The translations under genes and the position numbers were made by a program. The notes under the pieces were generated by a model, which made no database searches, had not been told where the DNA came from, and was given only the letters and a program-made list of their open reading frames with translations. 64,000 bases of DNA from Autumnicola lenta (GTDB lineage: Bacteria; Bacteroidota; Bacteroidia; Flavobacteriales; Flavobacteriaceae): assembly GCF_031846515.1 (NCBI RefSeq), contig NZ_JAVRHO010000012.1, positions 62,001 through 126,000 on the forward strand. The letters are read 5' to 3'. Positions 34,806 to 44,440 of the stretch are shown in pieces. How positions within the stretch are numbered: the first letter of the stretch is position 1; the number at the start of each line of letters is the position of its first letter.

Positions 34806-35991
34806 CAGGTACATTATAAATTCACCAATGAGAAAATTAGCCGTTTTACTAAGCCTTCCGTTTATACTAAATTCCTGCGGAGAACAGGAAAACAAATCCG
34901 TAGATGCTGTTATTCAGGATGGCGATTTAAGCGAGATAAGACAAAGAAAGTCGGAGTTAAGCCAGGAACAAAATGAGCTTACAAAACAGATTAACCGGCT
35001 GGACGAGGCAATTAACCAACTCGATGAGAACCGTAGCCGTCCACTGGTAAATATTCAACCCGTGGAAGATACTGTTTTTAAGCATTACGCACAGGTACAG
35101 GGAGATGTATCTACAGATGAGAATATTATTATATACCCTGAAACATCAGGGCTTCTTGCAGATGTTCGTGTAAGTGAAGGACAGGAAGTTTCGCGTGGGC
35201 AAACATTGGCAGTAGTTGATGACGGCGGACTGGCGAGTGAGCTGGCACGACTGGAGACACAGTTATCCTTGGCAAAGACTACTTTTGAACGCCAGGAGCG
35301 GTTATGGAACCAGAATATAGGATCAGAAATGCAATACCTCGAGGCGCAATCCAATTTTGAAGCTACACAAAATGCCGTTAACCAGGTAAGAACCCAACTT
35401 GCGAAAAGTACCATCAAAGCTCCCTTCAGCGGAATTATTGATGAAGTATTAATAGAACGAGGTGAGGTTGTATCTCCCGGACAAAGTCAGTTATTTAGAC
35501 TGGTAAGCTTACAAAATATGTATGTTGAAGCGAATGTCCCGGAGAATTACCTCAACCAGATATCAGCAGGAAGCGAAGTAATCGTGGAAATTAATTCAAT
35601 TGGAAAAGAATTTACAGGTAAAATACAGCGGGTAGGAAATACAATTAATCCAAATAACCGAACCTTCAGAATAGAGGTAGCCATTCCTAATGAAGACAAG
35701 ATGATAAAACCAAACCAGATTGCCACGGTAAGAATTAACGATTATACCAATGAAGATGCCATCGTTGTTCCCGAGTATGCAGTGCAGCAGAATCCGCAAG
35801 GGGAAAACCTTATATACGTGTGGGAATCACAGGGAGAAAACACTGGTATTGCGAAAGAAGTAGCTGTAGAAACGGGTTATGTTGCCAATGGTGTCATAGA
35901 AATTACGGCAGGTTTAGAACCTGGCACTACTATAATTACCGACGGCAGCAGAAATCTTCGTGACGGTCAGGAAATAAAAATCAGAAATTAA
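34795..35991 (+). CDS. RND efflux periplasmic adaptor (membrane fusion lipoprotein)
   Basis: About 398 residues. A basic N-region and hydrophobic stretch end at the lipobox FILNSC, so it is a lipoprotein anchored in the inner membrane. A helical hairpin (SELSQEQNELTKQINRLDEAINQLD, and again around 140-190), a split lipoyl domain (TSGLLADVRVSEGQEVSRGQTLAVVD and STIKAPFSGIIDEVLIERGEVVSPGQ), and the beta-barrel and membrane-proximal domains follow in order. It bridges the RND permease and TolC. ATG 34795 overlaps the tolC end by 11 bases; ATG 34828 is also possible and would start directly at the signal peptide. Confidence 0.9.
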   Translation: MKINRYIINSPMRKLAVLLSLPFILNSCGEQENKSVDAVIQDGDLSEIRQRKSELSQEQNELTKQINRLDEAINQLDENRSRPLVNIQPVEDTVFKHYAQVQGDVSTDENIIIYPETSGLLADVRVSEGQEVSRGQTLAVVDDGGLASELARLETQLSLAKTTFERQERLWNQNIGSEMQYLEAQSNFEATQNAVNQVRTQLAKSTIKAPFSGIIDEVLIERGEVVSPGQSQLFRLVSLQNMYVEANVPENYLNQISAGSEVIVEINSIGKEFTGKIQRVGNTINPNNRTFRIEVAIPNEDKMIKPNQIATVRINDYTNEDAIVVPEYAVQQNPQGENLIYVWESQGENTGIAKEVAVETGYVANGVIEITAGLEPGTTIITDGSRNLRDGQEIKIRN

Positions 35992-36000
35992 TTATTTGCA

Positions 36001-39000
36001 ATGAATAAAATAGATAGGGACTTTAAACTTTCTTCCTGGGCTATAGACAACAAGATGACGGTGTACGTTATCATGGCCATTATCCTTATTGGGGGTCTAA
36101 TGTCTTATTATGCCATGCCCCGGGAATCTTTTCCCGAAGTTATTACGACAGAGATTTATGTAAGTTCAGTAAATCCCGGAAATTCTGCAGAAGATGTAGA
36201 AAAGTTCATAACTGAACCTCTGGAGGAAGAGTTTAACGATGTTGCCGGCATAAAGGAAATTACTTCAACTACATTGCAGGACTATTCTTTGGTGATTGTA
36301 GAATTTGAGGACGACATAAATGTAGATGTTGCCAAGCAAAAGATAAAGGACAAGGTAGATATGGTGAAAGCCGAAACCACATGGCCTACATTGGACAATG
36401 GTGCTAAAGTCGAACCTAATGTCTTTGACCTTAATATTTCTGAAGAGCAATCTATCCTGAACATCAACCTAACCGGAAATTATACCGTTCAACAGCTTAA
36501 GGATTATGCTGAATATCTTCAGGATCGTATTGAGATATTACCTGAAATAAAAGAAGCCAATATCCAGGGTGCCGAAGATATGGAAGTTGAAATAGCTGTG
36601 GATATTTACAAGATGTCAGCTTCAAAAGTAAGTTTTTCAGATATTATAAATGCTGTAAGTGCAGAAAACCGAACAATTTCCGGAGGGAATATTATCACAA
36701 GCGGTGTACAAAGAAACATAAGGATCCTTGGTGAAATTCAAGATCCTGATGAACTTGAAAATGTAGTGGTAAAACGGAATGGAGGAAATGTTTTTTTACG
36801 AGACATTGCTGAAATTAATTTCAAGGAAAAAGACCCTACCACTTATGCGCGTGAGTATGGCGACCCCGTTGTAATGCTGGATATAAAAAAACGTAGTGGT
36901 CAAAACATGGTGGAGGCCATCGAGAAAATTAAGGATATCATTGCTACAGAGCAAGCTGAATATCTGCCGCAAAGCCTACATATAAGTCTTTCCAATGATC
37001 AGTCTACAAACACAGAAAAGCAGGTAAATGATTTGGTAAATAACATCATTTTCGGGGTTATCCTGGTTGTTCTGGTACTAATGTTCTTTTTAGGTTTCAG
37101 AAATGCTCTTTTTGTAGGGCTGGCAATTCCGCTTTCCATGTTTTTATCCTTTATAGTACTTTCCAGTTTGGGTTATACCCTTAATACCATGGTACTTTTT
37201 GCACTGGTAATGGGTCTGGGGATGCTTGTGGATAACGGGATTGTCGTCGTGGAAAACGTCTACACACTTATGGACCAGGGAATGTCCAGGAAAGAGGCTG
37301 CAAAACAAGGAATGGGTGAAATTGCATGGCCAATTATCGCATCAACTGCCACTACTCTTATGGCCTTTTTTCCTCTTGCATTATGGCCTGGAACAGTAGG
37401 AAAGTTTATGATGATTTTTCCTATTACCCTTTCAATTGTATTGGGATCCTCGTTATTTGTGGCATTAATTATTAATTCCATGCTTACTTCAGAATTCATG
37501 AAAACCGAAGAAGAGGAATTGAAGAAGAAAAAGCTCATAAGGTACAGCGGAATTATGGGAGGTGTCGGTCTTTTGCTTTTAATTCTTGGTTATATAGTTC
37601 CTTCCGGTGCTCTCCGTGCTTTTGGAAACCTATTAATCCTGAGTGGAATTTTATTATGGGTTTACAAATACGTACTCGCGGGAGGAGTAGAATTCTTTCA
37701 GTTCCGTGCTTTAAAAAAACTTGAGAATTCTTACGAGAAGACTTTAAAGTATGCTCTTAGAGGGAAAAAGGCCTATGTGTTCTTCTTTGGAACTGTATTA
37801 ATGCTTTTCCTGTCTATAGTTCTAATTGCCCTTGTACAACCAAAGGTGTTATTTTTTCCTGAGAATGAACCCAAGCAAATCATTACATATATTGAATATC
37901 CGGAAGGTACGGCTATTGAAAAAACAAATGAGCTCACAAAGCAGGTAGAACAACAGATTTTTGAGGTCATTGAGAAATATGAAGATGAAGATGGCTACAA
38001 CTTTATGGTAGAATCTGCAATTTCACAAGTAGGACAGGGCGCCGGAAATCCACAAACTGATGGTGGCCAACAAAATAATATGCCTCACAAAGGAAAGGTT
38101 ACGCTTTCTATGCGTGAGTTTCAAAAGCGAAGGGGCGTTTCCAGCAGCAAGGTGCTTTCTGAGGTTCGTGAAGCAGTACAGGGATTCCCGGGAGCGTCTG
38201 TAATTGTTGAGAAAGATGCCGCAGGACCTCCCTCTGGTTACCCCATTAATATTGAGCTCAAGGGTGAGAATTACGAACAAATGCTTAATGAAGCTGAAAA
38301 TTTGCGCTCCTATATTCAGGATCTCAGCATTGCCGGAATAGAAGAACTAAAAATTGATGTGAACAAGGCAAAATCAGAACTTGAAGTTCAGGTGGATCGC
38401 CAAAAAGCAGGACAGCTGGGAGTATCTACTGCAGCGGTTGGACAAACATTAAGACGGGCTATTTATGGAGAGGAAGTTTCGACTTATAAAGAAGGAGACG
38501 ACGATTATCAGGTAAATGTGAGGTTTAATGAAGAAAACAGGTATAACGAAAATGTACTATTTAATCAACCTATTACCTTTAAGGATCAGAGTTCGGGAGA
38601 TTTAATCCAGGTCCCTATCTCTTCTCTGGTAGATAAAAAATTAACCTCTTCCTTCAGCTCAATAAAAAGGAAAGATTTAAAAAGGGTTATCACCTTATAT
38701 TCTAATGTATTACAAGGCTACAACGGAAATGAAGTGGTTGAACAATTGAGGACTGAGTTGCAGAATTATGAATTACCCGAAGAGGTGAGCCTTGAATTTA
38801 CCGGCGAGCAGGAAGAACAAGCCGAAAATATGAACTTCCTTATTAAGGCCTTACTCATTGCATTAGGAGGCATTTTACTTATTTTGGTTGCACAATTTAA
38901 TTCGGTATCCAAACCGGTGATAATTTTGATGTCGGTATTACTCAGCCTGGTAGGAGTTTTTCTTGGACTGGTGATTTTTCAAATGGATTTCATCATTATC

Positions 39001-39477
39001 ATGACTATGATGGGGATCATTTCACTTGCAGGTATTGTTGTGAACAACGCAATTGTATTGATTGACTATACCCAAATTCTTATAGACCGGAAGAAAGAGG
39101 AATTAGGCTTAGAAGAAGACGAGCTTTTGTCACGTGAAGAGTATTTTCATGTAATAGTAGCTGGTGGAAGATCCAGGCTAAGACCGGTATTACTAACGGC
39201 CATAACCACAGTACTTGGACTTATTCCTTTAGCCATTGGATTTAATGTAGATTTCTTTACTTTGTTTACAGATTATGATCCGCAGATCTATCTTGGAGGA
39301 GATAACGTGATATTCTGGGGACCTTTAGCATGGACAGTAATCTTCGGACTTATTTTCGCAACCTTTTTAACTCTAATCATCGTACCGATAATGTTTTATC
39401 TTGTAAACAGGGCGAAAGTAAAATTTAAAAACAAACGTTCGGAAAGAAAGGAACGGAAGCAAATAACTTCCGCATAA
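36001..39477 (+). CDS. RND efflux pump permease
   Basis: A 1158-residue RND permease with the usual pattern: membrane helix near residue 20, large periplasmic porter/docking domain, helices from about 340 on, then the repeat. The MGLGMLVDNGIVVVENVY block (about 404-421) carries the proton-relay aspartate and its counterpart MGIISLAGIVVNNAIVLIDY (about 1005-1024) the second-half segment. An unusual pair of helices (MGGVGLLLLILGYIVPSGALRAFGNLLILSGILLWVY) is inserted near residues 518-555, where most RND pumps have only an amphipathic helix. It probably exports hydrophobic compounds with the adjacent adaptor and TolC. Ended by a terminator. Confidence 0.92.
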   Translation: MNKIDRDFKLSSWAIDNKMTVYVIMAIILIGGLMSYYAMPRESFPEVITTEIYVSSVNPGNSAEDVEKFITEPLEEEFNDVAGIKEITSTTLQDYSLVIVEFEDDINVDVAKQKIKDKVDMVKAETTWPTLDNGAKVEPNVFDLNISEEQSILNINLTGNYTVQQLKDYAEYLQDRIEILPEIKEANIQGAEDMEVEIAVDIYKMSASKVSFSDIINAVSAENRTISGGNIITSGVQRNIRILGEIQDPDELENVVVKRNGGNVFLRDIAEINFKEKDPTTYAREYGDPVVMLDIKKRSGQNMVEAIEKIKDIIATEQAEYLPQSLHISLSNDQSTNTEKQVNDLVNNIIFGVILVVLVLMFFLGFRNALFVGLAIPLSMFLSFIVLSSLGYTLNTMVLFALVMGLGMLVDNGIVVVENVYTLMDQGMSRKEAAKQGMGEIAWPIIASTATTLMAFFPLALWPGTVGKFMMIFPITLSIVLGSSLFVALIINSMLTSEFMKTEEEELKKKKLIRYSGIMGGVGLLLLILGYIVPSGALRAFGNLLILSGILLWVYKYVLAGGVEFFQFRALKKLENSYEKTLKYALRGKKAYVFFFGTVLMLFLSIVLIALVQPKVLFFPENEPKQIITYIEYPEGTAIEKTNELTKQVEQQIFEVIEKYEDEDGYNFMVESAISQVGQGAGNPQTDGGQQNNMPHKGKVTLSMREFQKRRGVSSSKVLSEVREAVQGFPGASVIVEKDAAGPPSGYPINIELKGENYEQMLNEAENLRSYIQDLSIAGIEELKIDVNKAKSELEVQVDRQKAGQLGVSTAAVGQTLRRAIYGEEVSTYKEGDDDYQVNVRFNEENRYNENVLFNQPITFKDQSSGDLIQVPISSLVDKKLTSSFSSIKRKDLKRVITLYSNVLQGYNGNEVVEQLRTELQNYELPEEVSLEFTGEQEEQAENMNFLIKALLIALGGILLILVAQFNSVSKPVIILMSVLLSLVGVFLGLVIFQMDFIIIMTMMGIISLAGIVVNNAIVLIDYTQILIDRKKEELGLEEDELLSREEYFHVIVAGGRSRLRPVLLTAITTVLGLIPLAIGFNVDFFTLFTDYDPQIYLGGDNVIFWGPLAWTVIFGLIFATFLTLIIVPIMFYLVNRAKVKFKNKRSERKERKQITSA

Positions 39478-39481
39478 AAAG

Positions 39482-39514
39482 AAAACCCCAAAGCAAATGC
39501 TCCGGGGTTTTTTT
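39482..39514 (+). terminator. Terminator after the efflux operon
   Basis: AAAACCCC and GGGGTTTT pair around a 14-base loop that can extend the stem (GCA/TGC), followed by a T-run. Confidence 0.8.
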
Positions 39515-39536
39515 ATATTCTGTAGCTACAGGAACA

Positions 39537-39899
39537 CTAATCACTGCTCACAAGGCCACTTTCATTTTTCCAGCTATTTACTGAAGCAATTTTGCTGTTC
39601 TCGTAGTCTACTTCTGTTAAATTTTCGTCAGTCCAAAAAAACCATTTACCAGCTTTTTGACCCGCTTCGTACTGGCCGATCGCTGTCTTTTCACCTCCTT
39701 TGTTGTAAGAAACCCACTCCCCATGGAGTTTTCCGTCCTTGTACGTACCTTCCTGTCTAATATTTCCATCTTCATAGTAAAACGTCCCTTTAATTAATTC
39801 TCCCTGTTTTTCAAAAACAGGCTCTTTCTCTTGTGCCATGACAGCACCACTAATGGCTAAAGCGCCTATCAGCATTATTTGTTTTATCTTCTTCATCAC
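39537..39899 (-). CDS. Secreted MORN/YwqK-repeat protein
   Basis: A 120-residue protein with a signal peptide (MMKKIKQIMLIGALAISGAVMAQ) and about three MORN-like repeats of the YwqK type: IKGTFYYEDGNIRQEG, KLHGEWVSYNKGGEKTAIG and KAGKWFFWTDENLTEVDY. Such repeats form short beta hairpins. Members have often been labelled as YwqK antitoxins or as nucleotide adenylyltransferases in flavobacteria; nothing here supports a catalytic role. It is secreted and small, standing alone and convergent with the efflux operon. Confidence 0.75.
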   Translation of the reverse strand: MMKKIKQIMLIGALAISGAVMAQEKEPVFEKQGELIKGTFYYEDGNIRQEGTYKDGKLHGEWVSYNKGGEKTAIGQYEAGQKAGKWFFWTDENLTEVDYENSKIASVNSWKNESGLVSSD

Positions 39900-40094
39900 A
39901 GTTCTTATTTAATAATTGCTTTACAAATATACAAGAAAGTTTACAATAAATCAATAATCAGGTAACATTAAATTAACATTAAAGGCTCAAAATACTTATA
40001 TTCAGCACTTAAAACCTTTTTGAAAAGAAGATTTATTGTATAAACACCCCGACTTTTATCTATAATTAATCATTTAAAAACGACAAGAACTTAT

Positions 40095-40102
40095 TACTTT
40101 TG
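40095..40102 (+). promoter_or_regulatory. -7 promoter element for aspS
   Basis: TACTTTTG fits TAnnTTTG, 25 bases upstream of ATG 40128. No -33 TTG at standard spacing. Confidence 0.4.
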
Positions 40103-40127
40103 CAGCACTTTAAAATTCAGGGATATT

Positions 40128-41876
40128 ATGTACAGAAGTCATACTTGCGGGGAAATTAACCTAACAAACAAAGACCAGGAAGTTCAGCTTTCAGGATGGG
40201 TTCAGAAGATTAGAAACAAAGGCTTCATGGTATGGGTTGATCTTCGGGATCGCTATGGCATCACCCAGCTGATTTTTGATGAAGAACGTTCTTCTAAAGG
40301 GCTCATGGAGAAGGCAGGAAAACTTGGTCGCGAATTTGTGATTCAGGTAACAGGAGAAGTGATTGAACGCGAATCTAAAAACCCCAACATTCCAACCGGG
40401 GAAATAGAAATCCTGGTATCTCAGCTAAATATCCTGAATACCTCCCTTACCCCTCCTTTTACAATTGAAGAAGAGACAGACGGAGGTGAAGATTTGAGAA
40501 TGAAATATCGTTACCTCGATATCCGCCGGAATCCGGTAAAGAATAAACTTATGTTTCGGCATAAAGTGGGAATGCATGTAAGAAATTACCTTTCACAGGC
40601 TGGTTTTATTGAAGTTGAAACTCCGTACCTCATCAAGTCAACTCCTGAAGGTGCCCGTGATTTTGTAGTCCCAAGCAGAATGAATGAAGGCCAGTTCTAC
40701 GCGCTCCCGCAATCTCCTCAGACTTTTAAACAATTGCTGATGGTGGGCGGAATGGATAAATATTTTCAGATCGTTAAATGCTTCAGGGATGAAGATTTAA
40801 GGGCAGACAGGCAACCGGAATTCACACAAATTGACTGCGAAATGGCCTTTGTTGAGCAAGAAGATATTCTGAATATTTTTGAAGGTCTTACCCGACACCT
40901 CCTCAAAGAAATAAAAGGGGTCGATATTAGTGATTTTCCGAGGATGACCTATGCCGAAGCTATGGCAAAATATGGCAATGATAAGCCCGACATACGTTTT
41001 GGGATGGAATTCGCCAACCTTAACAAACTTGCAAAAGACAAAGGCTTTAATGTTTTCGACCAGCAGGAACTTGTAGTGGGAATTGCTGTTCCAGGAGCCG
41101 CTTCCTATACCCGTAAAGAAATTGACAAACTTATTGATTGGGTAAAGCGACCACAGGTAGGCGCAAATGGGCTTGTTTGGGTAAAATATAATGAAGACGG
41201 CAGCTTAAAATCTTCTGTAGATAAATTTTATTCTTCTGAAGATCTTCTTGGCTGGGCAAAAGAAACTGGTGCAAAAGCAGGAGATTTAATCCTGGTCATG
41301 GCCGGCGATACAACTAAAACACGCACTCAACTAAGTGCATTAAGAATGCACCTGGGGAATGAATTGGGCCTTAGAAATCCTGAAGAATTCGCTCCGTTAT
41401 GGGTACTCGATTTTCCGCTTTTGGAATGGGACGAAGAAACCCAAAGGTATCATGCAATGCACCACCCTTTTACATCACCAAAAAAAGAAGATATTGCATT
41501 ACTGGAAACTAATCCAGGAGAAGTTCGTGCAAATGCCTATGACCTCGTCCTTAATGGAAACGAAATTGGTGGTGGTTCAATTAGGATCCACGATAAAAAA
41601 ACACAGTCCAGAATGTTTGATTATCTCGGATTTACAGAAGAAGAAGCCAAAGAACAATTTGGATTTTTAATGGACGCTTTTCAATACGGTGCTCCACCTC
41701 ACGGCGGAATAGCCTTTGGCTTTGACAGGCTTGTAGCCATTCTGGGTGGACAGGAAACCATTCGTGATTTTATTGCTTTCCCAAAGAACAATGCCGGTCG
41801 TGATGTAATGATTGATGCTCCTGCAAAACTGGACGAAGAGCAATTAAAAGAACTACATCTAAAGCTGAGGTTGTAA
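40128..41876 (+). CDS. aspS: Aspartyl-tRNA synthetase
   Basis: A 582-residue class II synthetase of the bacterial type. The OB-fold anticodon domain comes first (VQLSGWVQKIRNKGFMVWVDLRDR, about residues 18-42), then class II motif 2 (FQIVKCFRDEDLRADRQPEF, about 211-230), the bacterial GAD insertion (about 285-405, with KAGDLILVMAGD), and motif 3 (GGIAFGFDRLVAILGGQETIRD, near 528-549). The bacterial insertion and length separate it from archaeal-type enzymes; whether it also charges tRNA-Asn cannot be told, but a dedicated asnS exists at 15 kb. A ClC channel gene follows 58 bases later. Confidence 0.95.
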   Translation: MYRSHTCGEINLTNKDQEVQLSGWVQKIRNKGFMVWVDLRDRYGITQLIFDEERSSKGLMEKAGKLGREFVIQVTGEVIERESKNPNIPTGEIEILVSQLNILNTSLTPPFTIEEETDGGEDLRMKYRYLDIRRNPVKNKLMFRHKVGMHVRNYLSQAGFIEVETPYLIKSTPEGARDFVVPSRMNEGQFYALPQSPQTFKQLLMVGGMDKYFQIVKCFRDEDLRADRQPEFTQIDCEMAFVEQEDILNIFEGLTRHLLKEIKGVDISDFPRMTYAEAMAKYGNDKPDIRFGMEFANLNKLAKDKGFNVFDQQELVVGIAVPGAASYTRKEIDKLIDWVKRPQVGANGLVWVKYNEDGSLKSSVDKFYSSEDLLGWAKETGAKAGDLILVMAGDTTKTRTQLSALRMHLGNELGLRNPEEFAPLWVLDFPLLEWDEETQRYHAMHHPFTSPKKEDIALLETNPGEVRANAYDLVLNGNEIGGGSIRIHDKKTQSRMFDYLGFTEEEAKEQFGFLMDAFQYGAPPHGGIAFGFDRLVAILGGQETIRDFIAFPKNNAGRDVMIDAPAKLDEEQLKELHLKLRL

Positions 41877-41934
41877 ATCCTCCTAGGTTCTGCAGTAAGC
41901 GTAATTTTTCGTTCTAATTAAAAACAGAGTTTGC

Positions 41935-43722
41935 GTGCCAAATTTCAGCAAATCAGTTTTGCTCCGGTTTTTAAACTGGAAAACCCAGCACCTTACACAT
42001 CAGCAATTCCTGATGTTTCTAAGTGCTATTATTGGTTTTATTGCAGGCCTTGGAGCTGTAGCCATAAAAAACCTGACCCATTTTATACAGACACTGCTTG
42101 AAGGAAAGTTTATTGCAAATTACCACGATGCATTTTATTTTATTTTCCCCATTATCGGCCTCTTTATTACGTGGCTTTTAATAAAATTCGTTTTCCGAAG
42201 AAAAATAGGACACGGTATTCCCACTACCCTTCATGCTATTTCACAGCGTAAAGGGATTATGAGAAGATACCAGATGTATGCATCTCTTATCACCGCTCCA
42301 ATTACTGTGGGTTTTGGTGGTTCTGTTGGTCTCGAAGGCCCTACTGTGGCTACCGGTGCTTCTCTTGGTTCTAATATTTCCCGTGTTTTTCTGCTCAACC
42401 AGGCTTCTAGGACACTGTTAATAGGTTGTGCCGCCGCAGGAGCCATGTCTTCTATTTTTAAAGCTCCAATTGCGGCTATTATTTTCGCTATTGAAGTGTT
42501 TAGCCTCGACCTCACTTTGGTTTCTTTGCTGCCTTTGCTCCTGGCGTCAGTTTCAGCAATCCTTACCTCCTATTTTTTCTTCGGAAGTGAAATTATTCTT
42601 CCGTTTCAGCTAAAGGATAGCTTTATTATTTCTGAAGCTCCATATTACATACTGCTGGGAGTATTGGCCTCTATATGTTCTATATACTTTACGAAAACCT
42701 ACTTCAGTATTAATAAAGTTTTTGCGAAGATCGAGTCCCCCTTCTACCGACTCATTTTAGCAGGTTTAGGGCTGGGAATCCTTATATATTTTATTCCACC
42801 GTTATATGGTGAAGGTTATAACGTAATCAACAATTTGCTTCAGGAAAATTATCTGGAGGCCCTCGGCACTAATTTTTTCAATGCTTACCTGGAGAATTTC
42901 TGGGTGGTAATAATACTTTTAGCCGGATTGGTGATTTTTAAGATTGTCGCCACTTCCCTAACATTTAGTGCTGGCGGTGTTGGTGGAATCTTTGCACCCG
43001 TTCTTTTTATGGGTAGCGCTATGGGACATTGCTTTGCCCTGTTTATAAACCATTTAAAAATAGGCAATCCTATTTCAGTCAGTAATTTCACACTTGTAGG
43101 AATGGCAGGATTAATGGCGGGGGTTCTTCACGCACCTTTAACCGCAATCTTTCTTATTGCTGAATTAACGCACGGTTATGAATTATTTATCCCACTAATG
43201 ATTACAGCCGCGATTTCCTTTATGATTACTTCCCAGTTTCAGCCTCATTCTGTCTATACGCTGGAACTTGCTGCCAGAGGAGAGCTACTTACGCACAATA
43301 AGGATCAGACAGTTTTAACGCTCATGAACATTAACAGCGTCATTGAACGAAATTTTATCCCAATTAAGATTAACATGACCCTGGGCGACTTAATAAAAGA
43401 AGGCGTTATAAAATCCAACAGGAATATTTTTCCGGTTGTAGACAAAAAAGGTATATTCCTTGGTATAATTCTTCTGGACGATATACGGCCAATTATGTTT
43501 GACCAGAAAATGTATGATGAGGTTAAGGTAAGTGACATCATGCAGCGTCCACCCGAGATCATAGATCTGAGGAAAGACAGGACAAAAGATATAATGAAGA
43601 AATTTCAGGATAGTGATGCCTGGAACCTTCCTGTTGTGAAGGACAGAGAGTACATAGGGTTTATTTCAAAATCTAAACTACTCACCGCCTATCGCAAGAA
43701 ATTAATTGAAGTAACAGTGTAA
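41935..43722 (+). CDS. ClC chloride channel/transporter with CBS domains
   Basis: A 595-residue ClC protein. The filter segments are readable: GFGGSVGLEGPTVATG (about residues 123-138; GSVGLEGP in place of GKEGP) and GGVGGIFAPVLFMGSAMGH (about 345-363). The glutamate of the first segment is the gating/proton glutamate, so it could be a proton-coupled exchanger. About eleven membrane helices are followed by two CBS domains (about 455-510 and 525-590), which usually bind adenine nucleotides. The start is GTG 41935; the first ATG lies after a conserved-looking N-terminal stretch. It is followed by a small membrane protein gene three bases later. Confidence 0.9.
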   Translation: MPNFSKSVLLRFLNWKTQHLTHQQFLMFLSAIIGFIAGLGAVAIKNLTHFIQTLLEGKFIANYHDAFYFIFPIIGLFITWLLIKFVFRRKIGHGIPTTLHAISQRKGIMRRYQMYASLITAPITVGFGGSVGLEGPTVATGASLGSNISRVFLLNQASRTLLIGCAAAGAMSSIFKAPIAAIIFAIEVFSLDLTLVSLLPLLLASVSAILTSYFFFGSEIILPFQLKDSFIISEAPYYILLGVLASICSIYFTKTYFSINKVFAKIESPFYRLILAGLGLGILIYFIPPLYGEGYNVINNLLQENYLEALGTNFFNAYLENFWVVIILLAGLVIFKIVATSLTFSAGGVGGIFAPVLFMGSAMGHCFALFINHLKIGNPISVSNFTLVGMAGLMAGVLHAPLTAIFLIAELTHGYELFIPLMITAAISFMITSQFQPHSVYTLELAARGELLTHNKDQTVLTLMNINSVIERNFIPIKINMTLGDLIKEGVIKSNRNIFPVVDKKGIFLGIILLDDIRPIMFDQKMYDEVKVSDIMQRPPEIIDLRKDRTKDIMKKFQDSDAWNLPVVKDREYIGFISKSKLLTAYRKKLIEVTV

Positions 43723-43725
43723 ATT

Positions 43726-43965
43726 ATGAACACAATATTAAAGATTTTAGGCATAGCGATTCTCATTGCCATTGGAGTGGGTTTTTACCAGAAAATGGAG
43801 GGAAACGATCCATTAGGTGATGCTATAGTTGGAGTTGCTGTTTTAGCAAGCGCTTTTATTTTAATGCCTATCTTCCTCTACGTGAGATGGAAAGGAAAAA
43901 AGCTGGAAGACTATACCCTCTCTGAAAAGAACATGAAAAAGATGCGGGAAAACAATCGTAATTAG
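43726..43965 (+). CDS. Small two-helix membrane protein
   Basis: A 79-residue protein with two hydrophobic helices (ILKILGIAILIAIGVGFY and LGDAIVGVAVLASAFILMPIFLYV) and a basic C-terminal tail (GKKLEDYTLSEKNMKKMRENNRN). I do not recognise a family with a known function. It starts three bases after the ClC stop, so the two are certainly co-transcribed and translationally coupled; a role with the channel is plausible but unproven. The cold-shock gene follows with its own promoter. Confidence 0.75.
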   Translation: MNTILKILGIAILIAIGVGFYQKMEGNDPLGDAIVGVAVLASAFILMPIFLYVRWKGKKLEDYTLSEKNMKKMRENNRN

Positions 43966-44031
43966 AACGTAAAATTCTTATTTTTTTCAAAATTCTGAGA
44001 AAATTTTGCAGTCATGTCGAATATAATATAC

Positions 44032-44039
44032 TAAGTTTG
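44032..44039 (+). promoter_or_regulatory. -7 promoter element that decides the cold-shock gene start
   Basis: TAAGTTTG fits TAnnTTTG. A TTG at 44037 could extend the frame upstream, but it lies inside this box, so translation must begin at ATG 44067. A TTG at 44006-44008 sits 23 bases upstream, slightly far for a -33 element. Confidence 0.55.
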
Positions 44040-44066
44040 CACTTTAATAATATTTATTTTTTTATA

Positions 44067-44261
44067 ATGGAAGGTACAGTAAAATTTTTCAATGAGTCCA
44101 AAGGTTATGGATTCATCACTAACGACGAAACCGGAAGAGACATCTTTGTTCACATTACAGGACTTGACGGCGAAACTCTTCAAGAGGGTGACAAAGTAGA
44201 GTATGAAGAAGTGGAAGGAAGAAAAGGAGTAAACGCAAGCAATGTGCGCGTTATAGAATAA
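44067..44261 (+). CDS. Cold-shock domain protein
   Basis: A 64-residue single OB-fold cold-shock protein. RNP1 (SKGYGFITND, about residues 11-20) and RNP2 (RDIFVHIT, about 25-32) are both present, which supply the aromatic surface for single-stranded RNA or DNA. It acts as an RNA chaperone and antiterminator in this family; whether it is cold-induced or constitutive cannot be told. The 5' leader of about 20 bases is short, unlike the long leader of the cold-induced E. coli cspA. A perfect palindromic terminator follows. Confidence 0.95.
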   Translation: MEGTVKFFNESKGYGFITNDETGRDIFVHITGLDGETLQEGDKVEYEEVEGRKGVNASNVRVIE

Positions 44262-44283
44262 CATATTTTCTATTTAAGACTTC

Positions 44284-44309
44284 AAAAAGCCGCTGCAGCG
44301 GCTTTTTTT
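44284..44309 (+). terminator. Terminator after the cold-shock gene
   Basis: AAAAAGCCGCTG CAGCGGCTTTTT is a perfect palindrome of 22 or more bases with a T-run on the right. Confidence 0.85.
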
Positions 44310-44440
44310 AGTTCTATACTACTCTGTAAATTTCTTCTGAACGTTTAATTTTTGGAGCTTGCCTCAAAATGCCAATTTTCGACCTGCTGAAATTCCCTGC
44401 ACCATTTATAAAATTGAATATTTCAGTAAAATCTGAAAAT

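Noticed and set aside
44037..44066. Longer start (TTG 44037) for the cold-shock protein
   Set aside because: The codon lies inside the -7 promoter box, so it is not in the transcript; ATG 44067 gives the standard N-terminus.
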